In this document: positions 18,012-26,813 of the stretch, in pieces
Layout: every line of letters starts with the position of its first letter
How positions within the stretch are numbered: the stretch's first letter is position 1
Origin: Pseudofrankia inefficax
GTDB taxonomy: Bacteria; Actinomycetota; Actinomycetes; Frankiales; Frankiaceae
Assembly: GCF_000166135.1 (NCBI RefSeq)
Contig: NC_014666.1
Location: 3,906,001-3,970,000 of the forward strand
Reading direction: 5' to 3'
Length of the DNA stretch: 64,000 nt
Made by a program: the position numbers and the translations under genes
Notes under the pieces: generated by a model
Told to the model about the DNA's origin: nothing
Seen by the model: only the letters and a program-made list of their open reading frames with translations
Databases searched by the model: none

Positions 18012-19232
18012 ATGGCGGTGGCGACGGCGGTCGACAGCCGCACGGAACGACAATCGCCCCTGGTCTTCCTGACCGTGGTCTACGTGCTCACGGTCCTGCT
18101 GATCGGGCCGAACATCCCCACCCCGCTGTACCCGATCTACCGGCACGACTTCCGCTTCAGCGCACTGACCATCACGCTGATCTACGCGACCTACGCGGGC
18201 TCGCTCATCCCCTCTCTGGTGCTGTTCGGCCCGCTGTCGGACGCGGTGGGCAGACGGCGGGTCCTGCTCACCAGCATGGCGTTCGCCGCGGCCGGGGCGG
18301 TGCTGCTCGCGTCGGCCCAGGGAACCGGCTGGCTGTTCGCGGGGCGCATCCTGCAGGGCGTCGGCATCGGCGCCGGTACGGGCGCCGCATCCGCGGCCCT
18401 GCGCGAGGCCGAGCCGCACGACAACCAGTCGCGCGCCGCCATCGCCTCCACCGCGGCGATGGTCGGCGGCAGCGCCATCGGCCCGCTGCTCGCCGGTGTG
18501 CTGGTCCAGTACGCGCCCGGCCCGCGGGTGCTGAGCTATGTGGTCTACCTCGTCCTGCTCGCCGTCGGCGTGCTGGGCGCGTGGCGCTGGAGCGAGACGG
18601 TGCCCGAGGGCTCGTGGACGCCGCGCCGGCCGCGGATCCCCGCCGAGATGCGAGGGCGGTTCGCCACCGCCGGCGCCACGGCCTTCCTGGTCTGGGCGGT
18701 GACCGCGCTGTTCCTCGCGCTGATCCCCTCGTTCATGGCGAGCGAGGTGCACACCTCCAACGCGGCCCTCGCCGGAATGGTCGTCACCCTCATGCTCGGC
18801 ACGTCCGCCTTCGTCCAGCTGAGCGGTCGGGGCCTGGCGACGCTCCATGCGGAGATCGCTGGACTCCTGATCACCGTCCTGGGCCTGATCGCCCTCAACG
18901 TGGCGGGGTCCGTCGGGTCGATCGTTCCCTTGCTGATCGCGGCCGTCGCCGCCGGTGCCGGCCAGGGCCTGGCGTTCCTCGGCGCGGCCAAGGACGTCAA
19001 CCTCCATGCTCCGCCGGCCCGGCTCGGCGAGGTGATGTCCAGCTTCTACGTCGTCGTCTACGCCGGCGTCGGGATTCCGATCATCGCGGTGGGCCTGCTC
19101 GCGAGGTCCATCGACCTCTTCACCGCCGTGCGCTACTTCTCGGTCGTCGTCGGCGTCGGGTGCCTGCTCGTCGCCCTGGCGCTGCGGGTACGCGCGCCCG
19201 GCCGTGCCAGCGGCGCCGCCGTCTCCTCCTGA
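18012..19232 (+). CDS. MFS drug-type efflux transporter
   Basis: Major facilitator of 406 residues with twelve predicted membrane helices. The loop 2-3 signature is present (GPLSDAVGRRRVLL), and RILQGVGIGAGTGAA marks helix 4-5 of the drug-proton antiporter type. ATG start after GAGGAGGAAAG. It is divergent from the ArsR-type regulator with a 269-bp shared control region. The ATP-free efflux family and regulator pairing suggest export of a toxic compound or pathway product. Confidence 0.87.
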   Translation: MAVATAVDSRTERQSPLVFLTVVYVLTVLLIGPNIPTPLYPIYRHDFRFSALTITLIYATYAGSLIPSLVLFGPLSDAVGRRRVLLTSMAFAAAGAVLLASAQGTGWLFAGRILQGVGIGAGTGAASAALREAEPHDNQSRAAIASTAAMVGGSAIGPLLAGVLVQYAPGPRVLSYVVYLVLLAVGVLGAWRWSETVPEGSWTPRRPRIPAEMRGRFATAGATAFLVWAVTALFLALIPSFMASEVHTSNAALAGMVVTLMLGTSAFVQLSGRGLATLHAEIAGLLITVLGLIALNVAGSVGSIVPLLIAAVAAGAGQGLAFLGAAKDVNLHAPPARLGEVMSSFYVVVYAGVGIPIIAVGLLARSIDLFTAVRYFSVVVGVGCLLVALALRVRAPGRASGAAVSS

Positions 19233-19333
19233 CGCGGCCCGGGACCGCCCATCGCCGCCCGGCCCGCCGGGGCCGGCGCGCGGGAAACCGCGCCGAACCG
19301 TGACCGCTCCGTTCGTCCCTCGGAAGGTGTGCC

Positions 19334-20557
19334 GTGAGCCAGACCGCCCCCACCGTCTCGTCTACGGACGTGCACTCGACCGGCGTCGTCCTCGCCGCCG
19401 TAGGCGATGTCTTCCTGGACCGTCCCGACCCCGGCCGCGCGTTCAGCGCGGTCGACCACCTCCTGCGGGACGCCGACATCGCCTTCGGCAACTCGGAGGG
19501 CGTGTACGCGCGCGACCCGGACCGCGCTCCCAGCGCCGGGGTGGCCATCATCGGGCCGCCGCAGAGCGCCGCCCCGCTCGCGCCCGCCGGGTTCGCGGTG
19601 CTGTCGCTGGCCAACAACCACATCGGCGACGCCGGGCCCCGTGCCCTGCTGGAGAACATCCGCCTGTTCACCGACCAGGGGATCGCCGTCGCCGGAGCCG
19701 GCGGCGACCAGGCCGCGGCGCACGCGCCCGCCCTCCTCGAGCGGCACGGCGTCACCGTCGCCTTCCTCGCGTACTCCTCGACCTTCCCGTCCGGCTACGA
19801 GGCGCGGGCGGCGGTGCCCGGGCTCGCGCCGCTGCGGTCGTACAACCTGTTCCGGCCCTACGAGCACGGCGAGTGGAGCCCTGGACTCGCGCCTCAGGTC
19901 GTGACCGTCCCGCACGAGCAGGACCACGAGATGCTGCGGTCCGACGTCGAGAAGGCCCGCACGGCGGCGGGCGTCGTCGTCGTCAGCATCCACGCCGGCG
20001 ACTTCACCCGCCCGTTCGTCCTGACCGACCATGAGCGCCGCGCGGCCCGGCTCGCGATCGACGCGGGCGCCGACGTCGTGCTGGGTCATCACCACCATCT
20101 GCTGCGCGGCATCGAGTTCTACCGGGGCAAGCCGATCCTGTACGGGCTGGGGCACTTCGCCTTCGACCTGCCCGACCTCGACCGGAGGCTGCGGGCGGAA
20201 GGGTACTTGGGCGAGTCGAGCCCGGCGGACTCGCTGGCCGCCCGGCGCCGGGCCGGGGAGTACCGGCTGTGGCCCCAGCCGGGCTATCCCCTGCTCCCGT
20301 TCCATCCCGACGCCCGGATGACGATGATCGCGGTCCTGCGGCTGAGTCCGGGACAGCCGGTGGCCGTCGGCCTGGTCCCGTGCACGATCGCGCCCGACGG
20401 GCGGCCCGAGCCACACCTCGGCTCGGACGCCGACGGCGCCCGCGTGCTGGACTACCTGACTCGCTGCTGCGAGGCCGAGGACCTGGCCGTACGCGTCCGG
20501 CCGGACGCCTGGGGGCAGCTCGCCGGGCATCCGGTGACGCTCGTCGAGGCGGCCTGA
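19334..20557 (+). CDS. CapA/PgsA-family metallophosphatase-like protein
   Basis: Protein of 407 residues of the CapA family (poly-gamma-glutamate capsule, calcineurin-like fold). Motifs in order: AVGDVFLDRPD, DIAFGNSEG, SLANNHIGDAG, VVSIHAGDF, and VLGHHHHLLRGIEFY with the metal histidines, then PILYGLGHFAFD. There is no signal peptide or N-terminal membrane helix, unlike capsule-type CapA, so this member is probably cytoplasmic and acts on another substrate. GTG start with GGAAGGTG upstream. It lies 101 nt after the MFS gene and 41 nt before the Ada-like gene. CapA-like proteins also occur in small-molecule clusters, some with amide or hydrolase activity. Confidence 0.82.
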   Translation: MSQTAPTVSSTDVHSTGVVLAAVGDVFLDRPDPGRAFSAVDHLLRDADIAFGNSEGVYARDPDRAPSAGVAIIGPPQSAAPLAPAGFAVLSLANNHIGDAGPRALLENIRLFTDQGIAVAGAGGDQAAAHAPALLERHGVTVAFLAYSSTFPSGYEARAAVPGLAPLRSYNLFRPYEHGEWSPGLAPQVVTVPHEQDHEMLRSDVEKARTAAGVVVVSIHAGDFTRPFVLTDHERRAARLAIDAGADVVLGHHHHLLRGIEFYRGKPILYGLGHFAFDLPDLDRRLRAEGYLGESSPADSLAARRRAGEYRLWPQPGYPLLPFHPDARMTMIAVLRLSPGQPVAVGLVPCTIAPDGRPEPHLGSDADGARVLDYLTRCCEAEDLAVRVRPDAWGQLAGHPVTLVEAA

Positions 20558-20598
20558 ACCCGTCGTCAGGCGTGGATCCGAGCCAGAGAGGCACCACC

Positions 20599-21195
20599 AT
20601 GGCCTTGTGTAACCGCGTGACCCCCCAGGGCGATCTTGTCGCGGTGCCGGCCCGGGGCACGATGCTCGGTAACCGCGGCGTGCTGCACGACGACGACCGC
20701 CACGTCGTCCGCGCGTTCCAGCACCGCCGATGGCTGCTGTGCGAGCTCGAGTTCCAGGGCCGGCGCCGCCAGATCATGAAGCCACACCGGTACACGGAGC
20801 TGTTCTTCCTGGACGAGGCGGTGGGCCTGGCAGCCGGGCATCGGCCGTGCGCCCGGTGCCGCCCGGAGGCGTACGCGAGCTTCCGCCGGTGCTTCGCCAC
20901 CGGGACCGGGCCGCCCCCCGGCGCCGACGAGCTGGATCGGGTGCTCCACGCCGAACGCCTCCTGCCGGCGCCGCCGACGCGGCCGGTCGCCGGTCTGCCC
21001 GACGGAGCCTTCGTCCTCGCCGACGGGGCCTCCTGGCTGGTCCTCGGCGACAGCCTGCTGCAGTGGGAGCCGGGCGGTTACGCCGAACGGCGGCGCCGGC
21101 CGGCCGGGCACGCGCCCGTGCTCACCCCGGCCTCGACGGTGGCCGCGCTGCGCGCCGGCTACCGGCCCCGCCTGCATGCCAGCGCGGCGGCGTGA
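20599..21195 (+). CDS. Ada-like zinc-motif protein of unknown activity
   Basis: Protein of 198 residues. GHRPCARCRPEAY (residues 80-92; C84, C87) closely matches the second CxxC of the Ada methylphosphotriester domain (RPCKRC in E. coli). The first Ada cysteine pair, which contains the methyl-acceptor cysteine, is not visible, so direct repair by that mechanism is unlikely. Other parts (LGNRGVLHDD, YTELFFLDEA) are typical of a widespread uncharacterised family. ATG start after AGAGAGG. The stop overlaps the start of the AlkA-type glycosylase (TGATG), so both are probably co-translated and work on the same type of DNA damage. Function is inferred only from motif and neighbour. Confidence 0.7.
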   Translation: MALCNRVTPQGDLVAVPARGTMLGNRGVLHDDDRHVVRAFQHRRWLLCELEFQGRRRQIMKPHRYTELFFLDEAVGLAAGHRPCARCRPEAYASFRRCFATGTGPPPGADELDRVLHAERLLPAPPTRPVAGLPDGAFVLADGASWLVLGDSLLQWEPGGYAERRRRPAGHAPVLTPASTVAALRAGYRPRLHASAAA

Positions 21196-22127
21196 TGCCG
21201 ACGGACGATCACACGGTCGCCACCGTCGAGCTCGCGGAACCGGTGGACATCGTCGGCAGCCTCGCGGCCTACGGGCGGCACGGGGACGACCTGATCGACA
21301 GGTGGGACGGGCGTGTCCTGATCCGGACCGTGCCGCACGGCGCGGGCCGGGCGGCGCTCGCCACCCGGCCCGCGGGCCCCGTCGAACGCCCGCGCCTGTA
21401 CGTGACGGGGCCGCCCGGCCTGGACACCGCCACGCTGGCCGGTCTGGCCCGAGCCCAGTTCCTGCGCGACCAGCCCGCCCTCGACGATCTCACCGCGCGT
21501 GACCCCGTCATCGCGGCCATCCCCGCGCACCGCCGGCGGCTTGCCCAGCTGACCCAGACGGACGTGCTGCACGTGCTCGCCCGTTGCGTCACCGCCCAGC
21601 AGGTCACCGGCCGGTTCGCCGCGACGCTGCGGTCCCGCCTCGTCGGGCTCGTCGGGCGTCCCGTGACCGCCGGGCCCCACACCGCGTACGCGCTCGACGC
21701 CGACCTGCTCGCCGATACCGACCCCACGCGTCTCACGGAGCTCGGCCTGTCCGGTCGCAAGGCGATGGCACTTCTCGGCGTCGCCCGCGCCGTCACGGGC
21801 TCCCTGTCCCTGTCCTCGCTGCACGAGCTCGACGACGAGGGCGTCATCGCCACGCTGACCGCGCTGCCCGGCATCGGCCGGTGGAGCGCCGAATGGTTTC
21901 TCATCCGGGCGCTGGGCCGGCCGCTCGTCGCGGCGGGCGACCTGGCGGTCCGCAAGGCGGTCGGGCATCTCTACCGCCCGGGCCTGCCGCCGCCCGCCGA
22001 GGAGGAGGTCCGCCTGCTCACGGCCCACTGGGGACCGGCGGCCGCGCTCGCGCAGACGATCGCCCTCGACTACCACCACGAGGTGACGCACCCCCCGCGG
22101 CCGGCCCGCGCCGCGATCTCCGCCTGA
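21195..22127 (+). CDS. AlkA-type DNA-3-methyladenine glycosylase (HhH-GPD)
   Basis: Base-excision-repair glycosylase of 310 residues. The helix-hairpin-helix is LTALPGIGRWSAEWF (about 221-235), followed by the catalytic aspartate D249 in AAGDLAVRKA. The N-terminal ~100 residues resemble the AlkA N-domain. It removes alkylated purines. No C-terminal iron-sulfur cluster cysteines are present, as expected for AlkA. Coupled by a 1-nt stop/start overlap to the Ada-like gene; this recreates in two separate genes a pairing that Ada-AlkA fusions make in other actinobacteria. Confidence 0.88.
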   Translation: MPTDDHTVATVELAEPVDIVGSLAAYGRHGDDLIDRWDGRVLIRTVPHGAGRAALATRPAGPVERPRLYVTGPPGLDTATLAGLARAQFLRDQPALDDLTARDPVIAAIPAHRRRLAQLTQTDVLHVLARCVTAQQVTGRFAATLRSRLVGLVGRPVTAGPHTAYALDADLLADTDPTRLTELGLSGRKAMALLGVARAVTGSLSLSSLHELDDEGVIATLTALPGIGRWSAEWFLIRALGRPLVAAGDLAVRKAVGHLYRPGLPPPAEEEVRLLTAHWGPAAALAQTIALDYHHEVTHPPRPARAAISA

Positions 22128-22250
22128 CCGCGACCCGTCCGTTCCCACCCGCGGCCCGGGCCTGGCCACCGGCCGTTCGCCTGCGGCCGGCCGCCTTCTC
22201 CTGCCGCCATCCGACGACCCGCGCACCGCGTCACGGCCGCGAGGACACCC

Positions 22251-23807
22251 ATGAAAACAGTGCTGGAGGACCGTTCCGTCGCGACTCGCCCGGTGCGCGC
22301 GCACCGCGCCCGGCGCGGTTGGATCCTCGACTGGCGGCCCGAGGACACCGAATTCTGGGCCGACCGTGGATCCCGGATCGCCCACCGCAACCTGGCATTC
22401 TCAATCCTGGCCGAGCACGTCGGGCTCAGCGTGTGGAGCCTGTGGTCCGTTCTGGTCCTGTTTCTCGGCCCGGAATACCACGTCGACGCACCCGGCCGGT
22501 TTCTCCTGACGACCGCGCCCATCCTCACCGGCGCCGCGCTTCGGCTGCCCTACATGTTCGGCGTCGCGCGGTTCGGTGGCCGGGCCTGGACCACCTTCTG
22601 CGCCACGACCCTGCTCGTGCCGACCGTGCTCACGGCGATTCTCCTACGGCCGGGAGTCCCCTATGCCGTGTTGCTCGCGCTCGCCGCGCTGGCCGGCGCC
22701 GGTGGCGGAACGTTCGCCTCGTCCATGGCCAACATCAACGCCTTCTTCCCGAAGCGCCAGAAGGGCCGCGCCCTGGGCCTGAACGCCGGCGGCGGCAACG
22801 TCGGGGTGGCGGCCGTGCAGCTCGTCGGTCTGCTGATATTCACCACGACCGGGGCGCACCGCCCGCGGCTCATCCTCGCCGTCTACATTCCCCTGGTCGT
22901 CCTCGCGGCGCTGGGCGCGTATCTGGGCATGGACGGTCTCCCGATCGCGCGCACCACCCGGCAGGCGACGCGGGAGGTCATCCGCAATCTCCACACGTGG
23001 ATCCTGTCCGCGTTGTACGTCGGCACGTTCGGCTCGTTCATCGGCTTCAGCTTCGCGTTTGGCCAGGTTCTGCAGCTGCGATTCGCCGCGCGGTTCCCCA
23101 GCCCCGCCGACGCCATGTACCTGACCTTCCTCGGCCCACTGCTCGGCTCGCTGGCCCGCCCGGTCGGTGGCGTCATCGCCGACCGGTTCGGCGGATCCAG
23201 GGTCACCGTCGCCGCCTTCGTGACGATGACGGCCGCGGCCGTCCTCGTGCTGGTGGCCTCGTGGCGCACCTCGCTCGCGTTGTTCATGGTCGGCTTCGTC
23301 GCCCTGTTCGTCGTCAGCGGGATCGGCAACGGGTCGACCTTCGCCCTGATCCCCGAGGTCGGCAGGGCGCAGGCGGCCAGGGCGGGCGACGCGGACCAGG
23401 ACGGGCGCGCCCGGTACCTGACCAGTGGGATCATCAGTGCCGCCGGCGCGGCCGGCGCGGCGGGCGGCGCGCTGGTGACCATCGCCTTCCGCGAGAGCTT
23501 CCTGCTCGGGGGTGACGGCACCCTCGCCTACGTCGCCTTCATCGCGTACTACCTGATCTGCCTGGTGCTGCTCTGGTGCTGCTACGGCCATCCGCGTGCC
23601 GTGCACCCTGGCGGGCCACCGGCATCGCATCGGCGCCAGCGTGGGGCTGGTCCTCGTCAGCCGGGACCGCGGCCCGGATGCGGCCGAATATTACACAGAG
23701 TTTCCGGAACCGGGATCGATGCTCACAGTGAGTACACCAGCTCGCAGAGTCGTTACCAGAACGATCGGGGACCTTTATCGGTAAGAAACACGAGGTTCCC
23801 AACCTGA
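22251..23807 (+). CDS. narK: NarK-type nitrate/nitrite transporter with odd C-terminal tail
   Basis: MFS nitrate/nitrite porter of 518 residues. Residues 1 to about 450 match the NarK family: an N-terminal segment (LDWRPEDTEFW), twelve predicted helices and the nitrate signature LNAGGGNVGVAAVQL. After YYLICLVLLWCCYGHP the last ~70 residues are proline-, arginine- and serine-rich, hydrophilic and unlike NarK; the frame stops inside a hairpin. This tail may be a frameshift near 23590-23640 or a real extension. ATG start after GAGGAC. The only nitrate carrier in the window, it presumably supplies the fused nitrate reductase at 7.8-12 kb, although the two are on opposite strands 10 kb apart. Confidence 0.88.
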   Translation: MKTVLEDRSVATRPVRAHRARRGWILDWRPEDTEFWADRGSRIAHRNLAFSILAEHVGLSVWSLWSVLVLFLGPEYHVDAPGRFLLTTAPILTGAALRLPYMFGVARFGGRAWTTFCATTLLVPTVLTAILLRPGVPYAVLLALAALAGAGGGTFASSMANINAFFPKRQKGRALGLNAGGGNVGVAAVQLVGLLIFTTTGAHRPRLILAVYIPLVVLAALGAYLGMDGLPIARTTRQATREVIRNLHTWILSALYVGTFGSFIGFSFAFGQVLQLRFAARFPSPADAMYLTFLGPLLGSLARPVGGVIADRFGGSRVTVAAFVTMTAAAVLVLVASWRTSLALFMVGFVALFVVSGIGNGSTFALIPEVGRAQAARAGDADQDGRARYLTSGIISAAGAAGAAGGALVTIAFRESFLLGGDGTLAYVAFIAYYLICLVLLWCCYGHPRAVHPGGPPASHRRQRGAGPRQPGPRPGCGRILHRVSGTGIDAHSEYTSSQSRYQNDRGPLSVRNTRFPT

Positions 23808-23832
23808 CCTGAGAAGAAATTCTCAGGTTGGG
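23798..23832 (+). other. Hairpin between narK and the ABC importer operon
   Basis: Perfect 8-bp stem CCTGAGAA/TTCTCAGG (23808-23815, 23820-23827) closed by a GAAA tetraloop, with a second 5-bp helix CCCAA/TTGGG across a 5-nt bulge. It contains the narK-frame stop and its 3' edge overlaps the GGGAGG ribosome-binding site of the next gene. It could terminate narK transcripts or mask translation of the binding protein. No T-run follows. Confidence 0.55.
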
Positions 23833-23839
23833 AGGTCGG

Positions 23840-24835
23840 GTGAAGCTAGGGGCAACGCGTCGCCGCCGGATGGCCGGCGCGCTACTGGGCGCGATCGGCA
23901 TGATCGGTGTGATCGCGGGTTGCGGGAGCTCGTCCGGATCGGCGACCTCGTCGAGCGCCGGTTCGGGCACGGTCAAGGTCAACATCTTCGAGGTCGCGCA
24001 AGCCGACGTCGTCACCACCCTGGAGACGGCGTTCAAGAAGGAGCTCACGGCCAAGCTGGCCGGACGGACGGTCAGCTACAGCGTCAGCAACGCGAACGGC
24101 GATCCGTCCCTGATCCAGAGCATCGCCCGCAACCTTTCCCGGTCCAATTCCTCGCTGATCGCGGTGATCGGCACTCCGGCCGTCATCGCCATGGCGCAGC
24201 AGGACAAGACGCATCCGATCATCGCGCTGGCGATGGGGGATCCGGTCGGCGGCAAGGTGGCCGACAGCCTGGACCACCCCGGCCGCAATGTCACGGGCAC
24301 TATCGACTTCGTCGACCCGGCCAAGCTCCTCGGCGAGCTGGCCAAGGTCACCCCCGCGCCGAGGCGGATCGGGACGATCTACGATCCGTCGAACGAGAAC
24401 AGCCAGGTCTGGGTCGCGCAGCTGCGGACGGCGATCAAGGCTCGGCCCGGTCTCTCCCTGGTCGAGGCGACCGTGGCGGGCGCCGGTGACGTGCAGAGCG
24501 CTGCGCGGTCCCTGGTCGGCCGGACCGACACGATCCTCGTCGGGCCCGACGCGGCCGTGGCGTCGGGCATCGCCGCGGTCGGCGCGGTCGCCCTGTCAAA
24601 CAAGATCCCGCTGTACCTGACGTCGGGAGACGCGACCACGAGCGGGGTGCTGGCCACGCTGGGGCCGAGTTACGCCAACCTCGGCTCGCAGGGCGCCGAC
24701 GTCGCCGTGAAGGTCCTCGACGGTGCCCAGCCGGCGGTCACTCCGTTCGGCCGGCCGGGCGCGCTCGAGTGGGACGTCAACCATTCGACGCTCGGCGCGC
24801 TCGGGGTCACCGTGCCGTCCGCGGCGATGGGCTAG
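23840..24835 (+). CDS. ABC transporter substrate-binding lipoprotein (TrpX/PF04392-like)
   Basis: Extracellular binding protein of about 331 residues. It begins with a basic n-region, a hydrophobic helix and a lipobox (VIAGC), so it is a lipoprotein anchored outside the membrane. The mature part has the two-lobe pattern of PF04392 proteins (VIGTPAVIAMAQQ, HPGRNVTG, RRIGTIYDPSNENS, PLYLTSGD). Some members of this family, such as streptococcal TrpX, bind aromatic amino acids. GTG at 23840 was chosen because GGGAGG precedes it and the signal peptide starts there; a TTG at 23828 is upstream. It is followed by permease and ATPase genes as one operon. An aromatic ligand would suit the neighbouring genes, but this is inference. 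Confidence 0.85.
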   Translation: MKLGATRRRRMAGALLGAIGMIGVIAGCGSSSGSATSSSAGSGTVKVNIFEVAQADVVTTLETAFKKELTAKLAGRTVSYSVSNANGDPSLIQSIARNLSRSNSSLIAVIGTPAVIAMAQQDKTHPIIALAMGDPVGGKVADSLDHPGRNVTGTIDFVDPAKLLGELAKVTPAPRRIGTIYDPSNENSQVWVAQLRTAIKARPGLSLVEATVAGAGDVQSAARSLVGRTDTILVGPDAAVASGIAAVGAVALSNKIPLYLTSGDATTSGVLATLGPSYANLGSQGADVAVKVLDGAQPAVTPFGRPGALEWDVNHSTLGALGVTVPSAAMG

Positions 24836-24837
24836 CC

Positions 24838-25899
24838 GTGCGATTCCTCGTCACCGACACCCTGATCGCCGGTCTGCCGCTGCTGCCGGTCGTCATGGGC
24901 ATCTACCTCGTGGTCCGCATCCGGCAGGACTTCGACCTCACCGTCGACGGAAGCTTCACGTTGGGCGGCGCGATCACCGCGGTGCTGCTCAACCACGGTG
25001 CGGGCGTGCCGCTGGCGATGCTCGTGGCCGTGGCCGGGGCCGCCCTCGCGGGGCTCGTCACGACCGGGCTGCACCTGGCGTTCCGCATCCCGGTCATCCT
25101 GGCCGGCCTGGTCATGAGCATCGGGATGACGACGCTGAACCTGCATGTGCTGGGACGGCCGTCGATCAGCCTGGACAGCGACCGGACCCTGTTCGGCGGC
25201 CTGATCGGCCTGGCTCCCGACGTCCAGGACTGGCTGACGATCGCGATCCTCGCCGCGTTCGCCGCCGTGTTCCTCGCCGCCGTCGGCTACCTGCTGCTCA
25301 CCGAGGTAGGCCTGGCGCTGCGGGCCACCGGGGTCAATCCCCGGATGGCCAGGGCTCAGGGCGTCGACGACCGGCGTTCCCTGGCGCTGTGCCTGGCGCT
25401 GGCCAACGCCAGCGCCGGATTGTCGGGCGCGCTGACCGTGCAGTCCCAGGGCTTCTCCGACTCATCGACCGGCACGGGCACGCTGCTGGCGGGCGTGGGC
25501 GCGGTGATGCTGGGTGAGCTGATCGCCCGGCCGGGCGGGGCGTCCCGGGTCGGCCGGGTGATCGCCGCCGTGGTCGCCGGCACGTTGCTGTACCGGTTCA
25601 TCCTGGTCGGCGCGCTGCGGGCCGGGTTGCAGGCGACCGACCTGTCCGGCATCACCGCGCTCACCCTGGTCGCGGCGGTCGCGCTCAACCGTTATCTGCC
25701 CGAGGTCGGCCGGGTACTCGGCCGGCTCGGCACGGCTGGCCGCGCCGGTACACAGGCGCCGGCGGTGGGCGGCCCGCACATCGCCGAGGTGGCGGGTGGC
25801 CGGCCGGCGCCCGACGACGGGCCGACGATCCCCCCTGCGCGCGAGCCCGCCACCGCCGGGCGGGCCTCGGCCTCAGCGACGATGAAGGAGGCTGGCTGA
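24838..25899 (+). CDS. ABC transporter permease (BPD_transp_2 family)
   Basis: Integral membrane permease of 353 residues with about eight to nine helices, of the type that pairs with PF04392 binding proteins (TrpY-like). Characteristic segments: FDLTVDGSFTLGGAITAVLL near the N-terminus, ALRATGVNPRMARAQGVD (the coupling loop for the ATPase) and LIARPGGASRVGRV. A 60-residue Pro/Ala-rich hydrophilic tail follows the last helix and is unusual. GTG start 2 nt after the binding-protein stop; the stop overlaps the ATPase start by one base (TGATG). Confidence 0.87.
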   Translation: MRFLVTDTLIAGLPLLPVVMGIYLVVRIRQDFDLTVDGSFTLGGAITAVLLNHGAGVPLAMLVAVAGAALAGLVTTGLHLAFRIPVILAGLVMSIGMTTLNLHVLGRPSISLDSDRTLFGGLIGLAPDVQDWLTIAILAAFAAVFLAAVGYLLLTEVGLALRATGVNPRMARAQGVDDRRSLALCLALANASAGLSGALTVQSQGFSDSSTGTGTLLAGVGAVMLGELIARPGGASRVGRVIAAVVAGTLLYRFILVGALRAGLQATDLSGITALTLVAAVALNRYLPEVGRVLGRLGTAGRAGTQAPAVGGPHIAEVAGGRPAPDDGPTIPPAREPATAGRASASATMKEAG

Positions 25900-26690
25900 T
25901 GCTGAGACTGGACGGTGTGCGCCTGGTCCACGGCGCGGGCACCCCGACGGAGGTCGTCGCGCTCGACCACGTCGACCTGGAGATCCCGGCTGGTCAGTTC
26001 GTCACCGTCGTCGGGAGCAACGGCGCCGGCAAGAGCAGCCTGGTCAACGTGGTGGCCGGGGTCTACCGGCCGACCCGGGGGCGGGTGCTGCTCGGCGGCC
26101 GGGACGTGACGCGGCTGGCGGTCCACGCCCGCGCCGGCGCGGTGGCCCGCGTCTTCGACGACCCGCTCGCGGGCACCGCCCCCGATCTCTCCCTGGCCGA
26201 CAACCTCGCTCTCGCCGCCGCCCGCGGCCGCCGGCGGCGGCTGTCGCCCGCCGTCACCCCAGGCCGGCGCGCTGGCATGCGCGAGGACCTCGCCGTGCTC
26301 GGCCTGGGCCTGGAACGCCGCCTCGCCGACCCGGTGACGCTGCTGTCCGCCGGGCAGCGGCAGAGCGTGACGATGCTGATGGCCGGCCTGCGGAAACCCG
26401 AGCTCCTGCTGCTCGATGAGCACCTTGCGGCGCTGGACCCCAGGACCCGGGCGCGGGTCCTCGACCTCACCCTCCAGATGCACGAACGACTGGGCTGCGC
26501 CTCGATAATGATCACCCACAGCATGCGCCACGCGATCGAAGTCGGCGACCGGCTGCTGGTGATGTCCCGCGGCCGGGTCATCTACGACGTCGCCGGGCCC
26601 GCGAAGACGGCGCTGACGCCGTCCGACCTGGTCGACATCGTGTCCGGGCTCGGGGACGCACCGTCGGACCGGCAGCTGCTCGCGGGGTGA
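25899..26690 (+). CDS. ABC transporter ATP-binding protein
   Basis: ATPase subunit of 263 residues completing the importer. Walker A is VGSNGAGKSS, the signature is LSAGQRQ, Walker B is LLLLDEH and the switch histidine is in MITHSM. The signature reads SAGQR rather than SGGQR, as in many TrpZ-like and branched-chain subunits. It overlaps the permease stop. The next gene begins 123 nt downstream and is on the same strand. Confidence 0.9.
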   Translation: MLRLDGVRLVHGAGTPTEVVALDHVDLEIPAGQFVTVVGSNGAGKSSLVNVVAGVYRPTRGRVLLGGRDVTRLAVHARAGAVARVFDDPLAGTAPDLSLADNLALAAARGRRRRLSPAVTPGRRAGMREDLAVLGLGLERRLADPVTLLSAGQRQSVTMLMAGLRKPELLLLDEHLAALDPRTRARVLDLTLQMHERLGCASIMITHSMRHAIEVGDRLLVMSRGRVIYDVAGPAKTALTPSDLVDIVSGLGDAPSDRQLLAG

Positions 26691-26813
26691 CCGGGCCGAC
26701 CGACAGACATCGAGCCTTACCGAAGCGGCGGCCGGGACACAGGCCGTCCGCTCGGCGACGTCCTGATCGCCCGGCACGGCCGCCGATCAGACAGGAGTGG
26801 AGTGGAGTGACAC

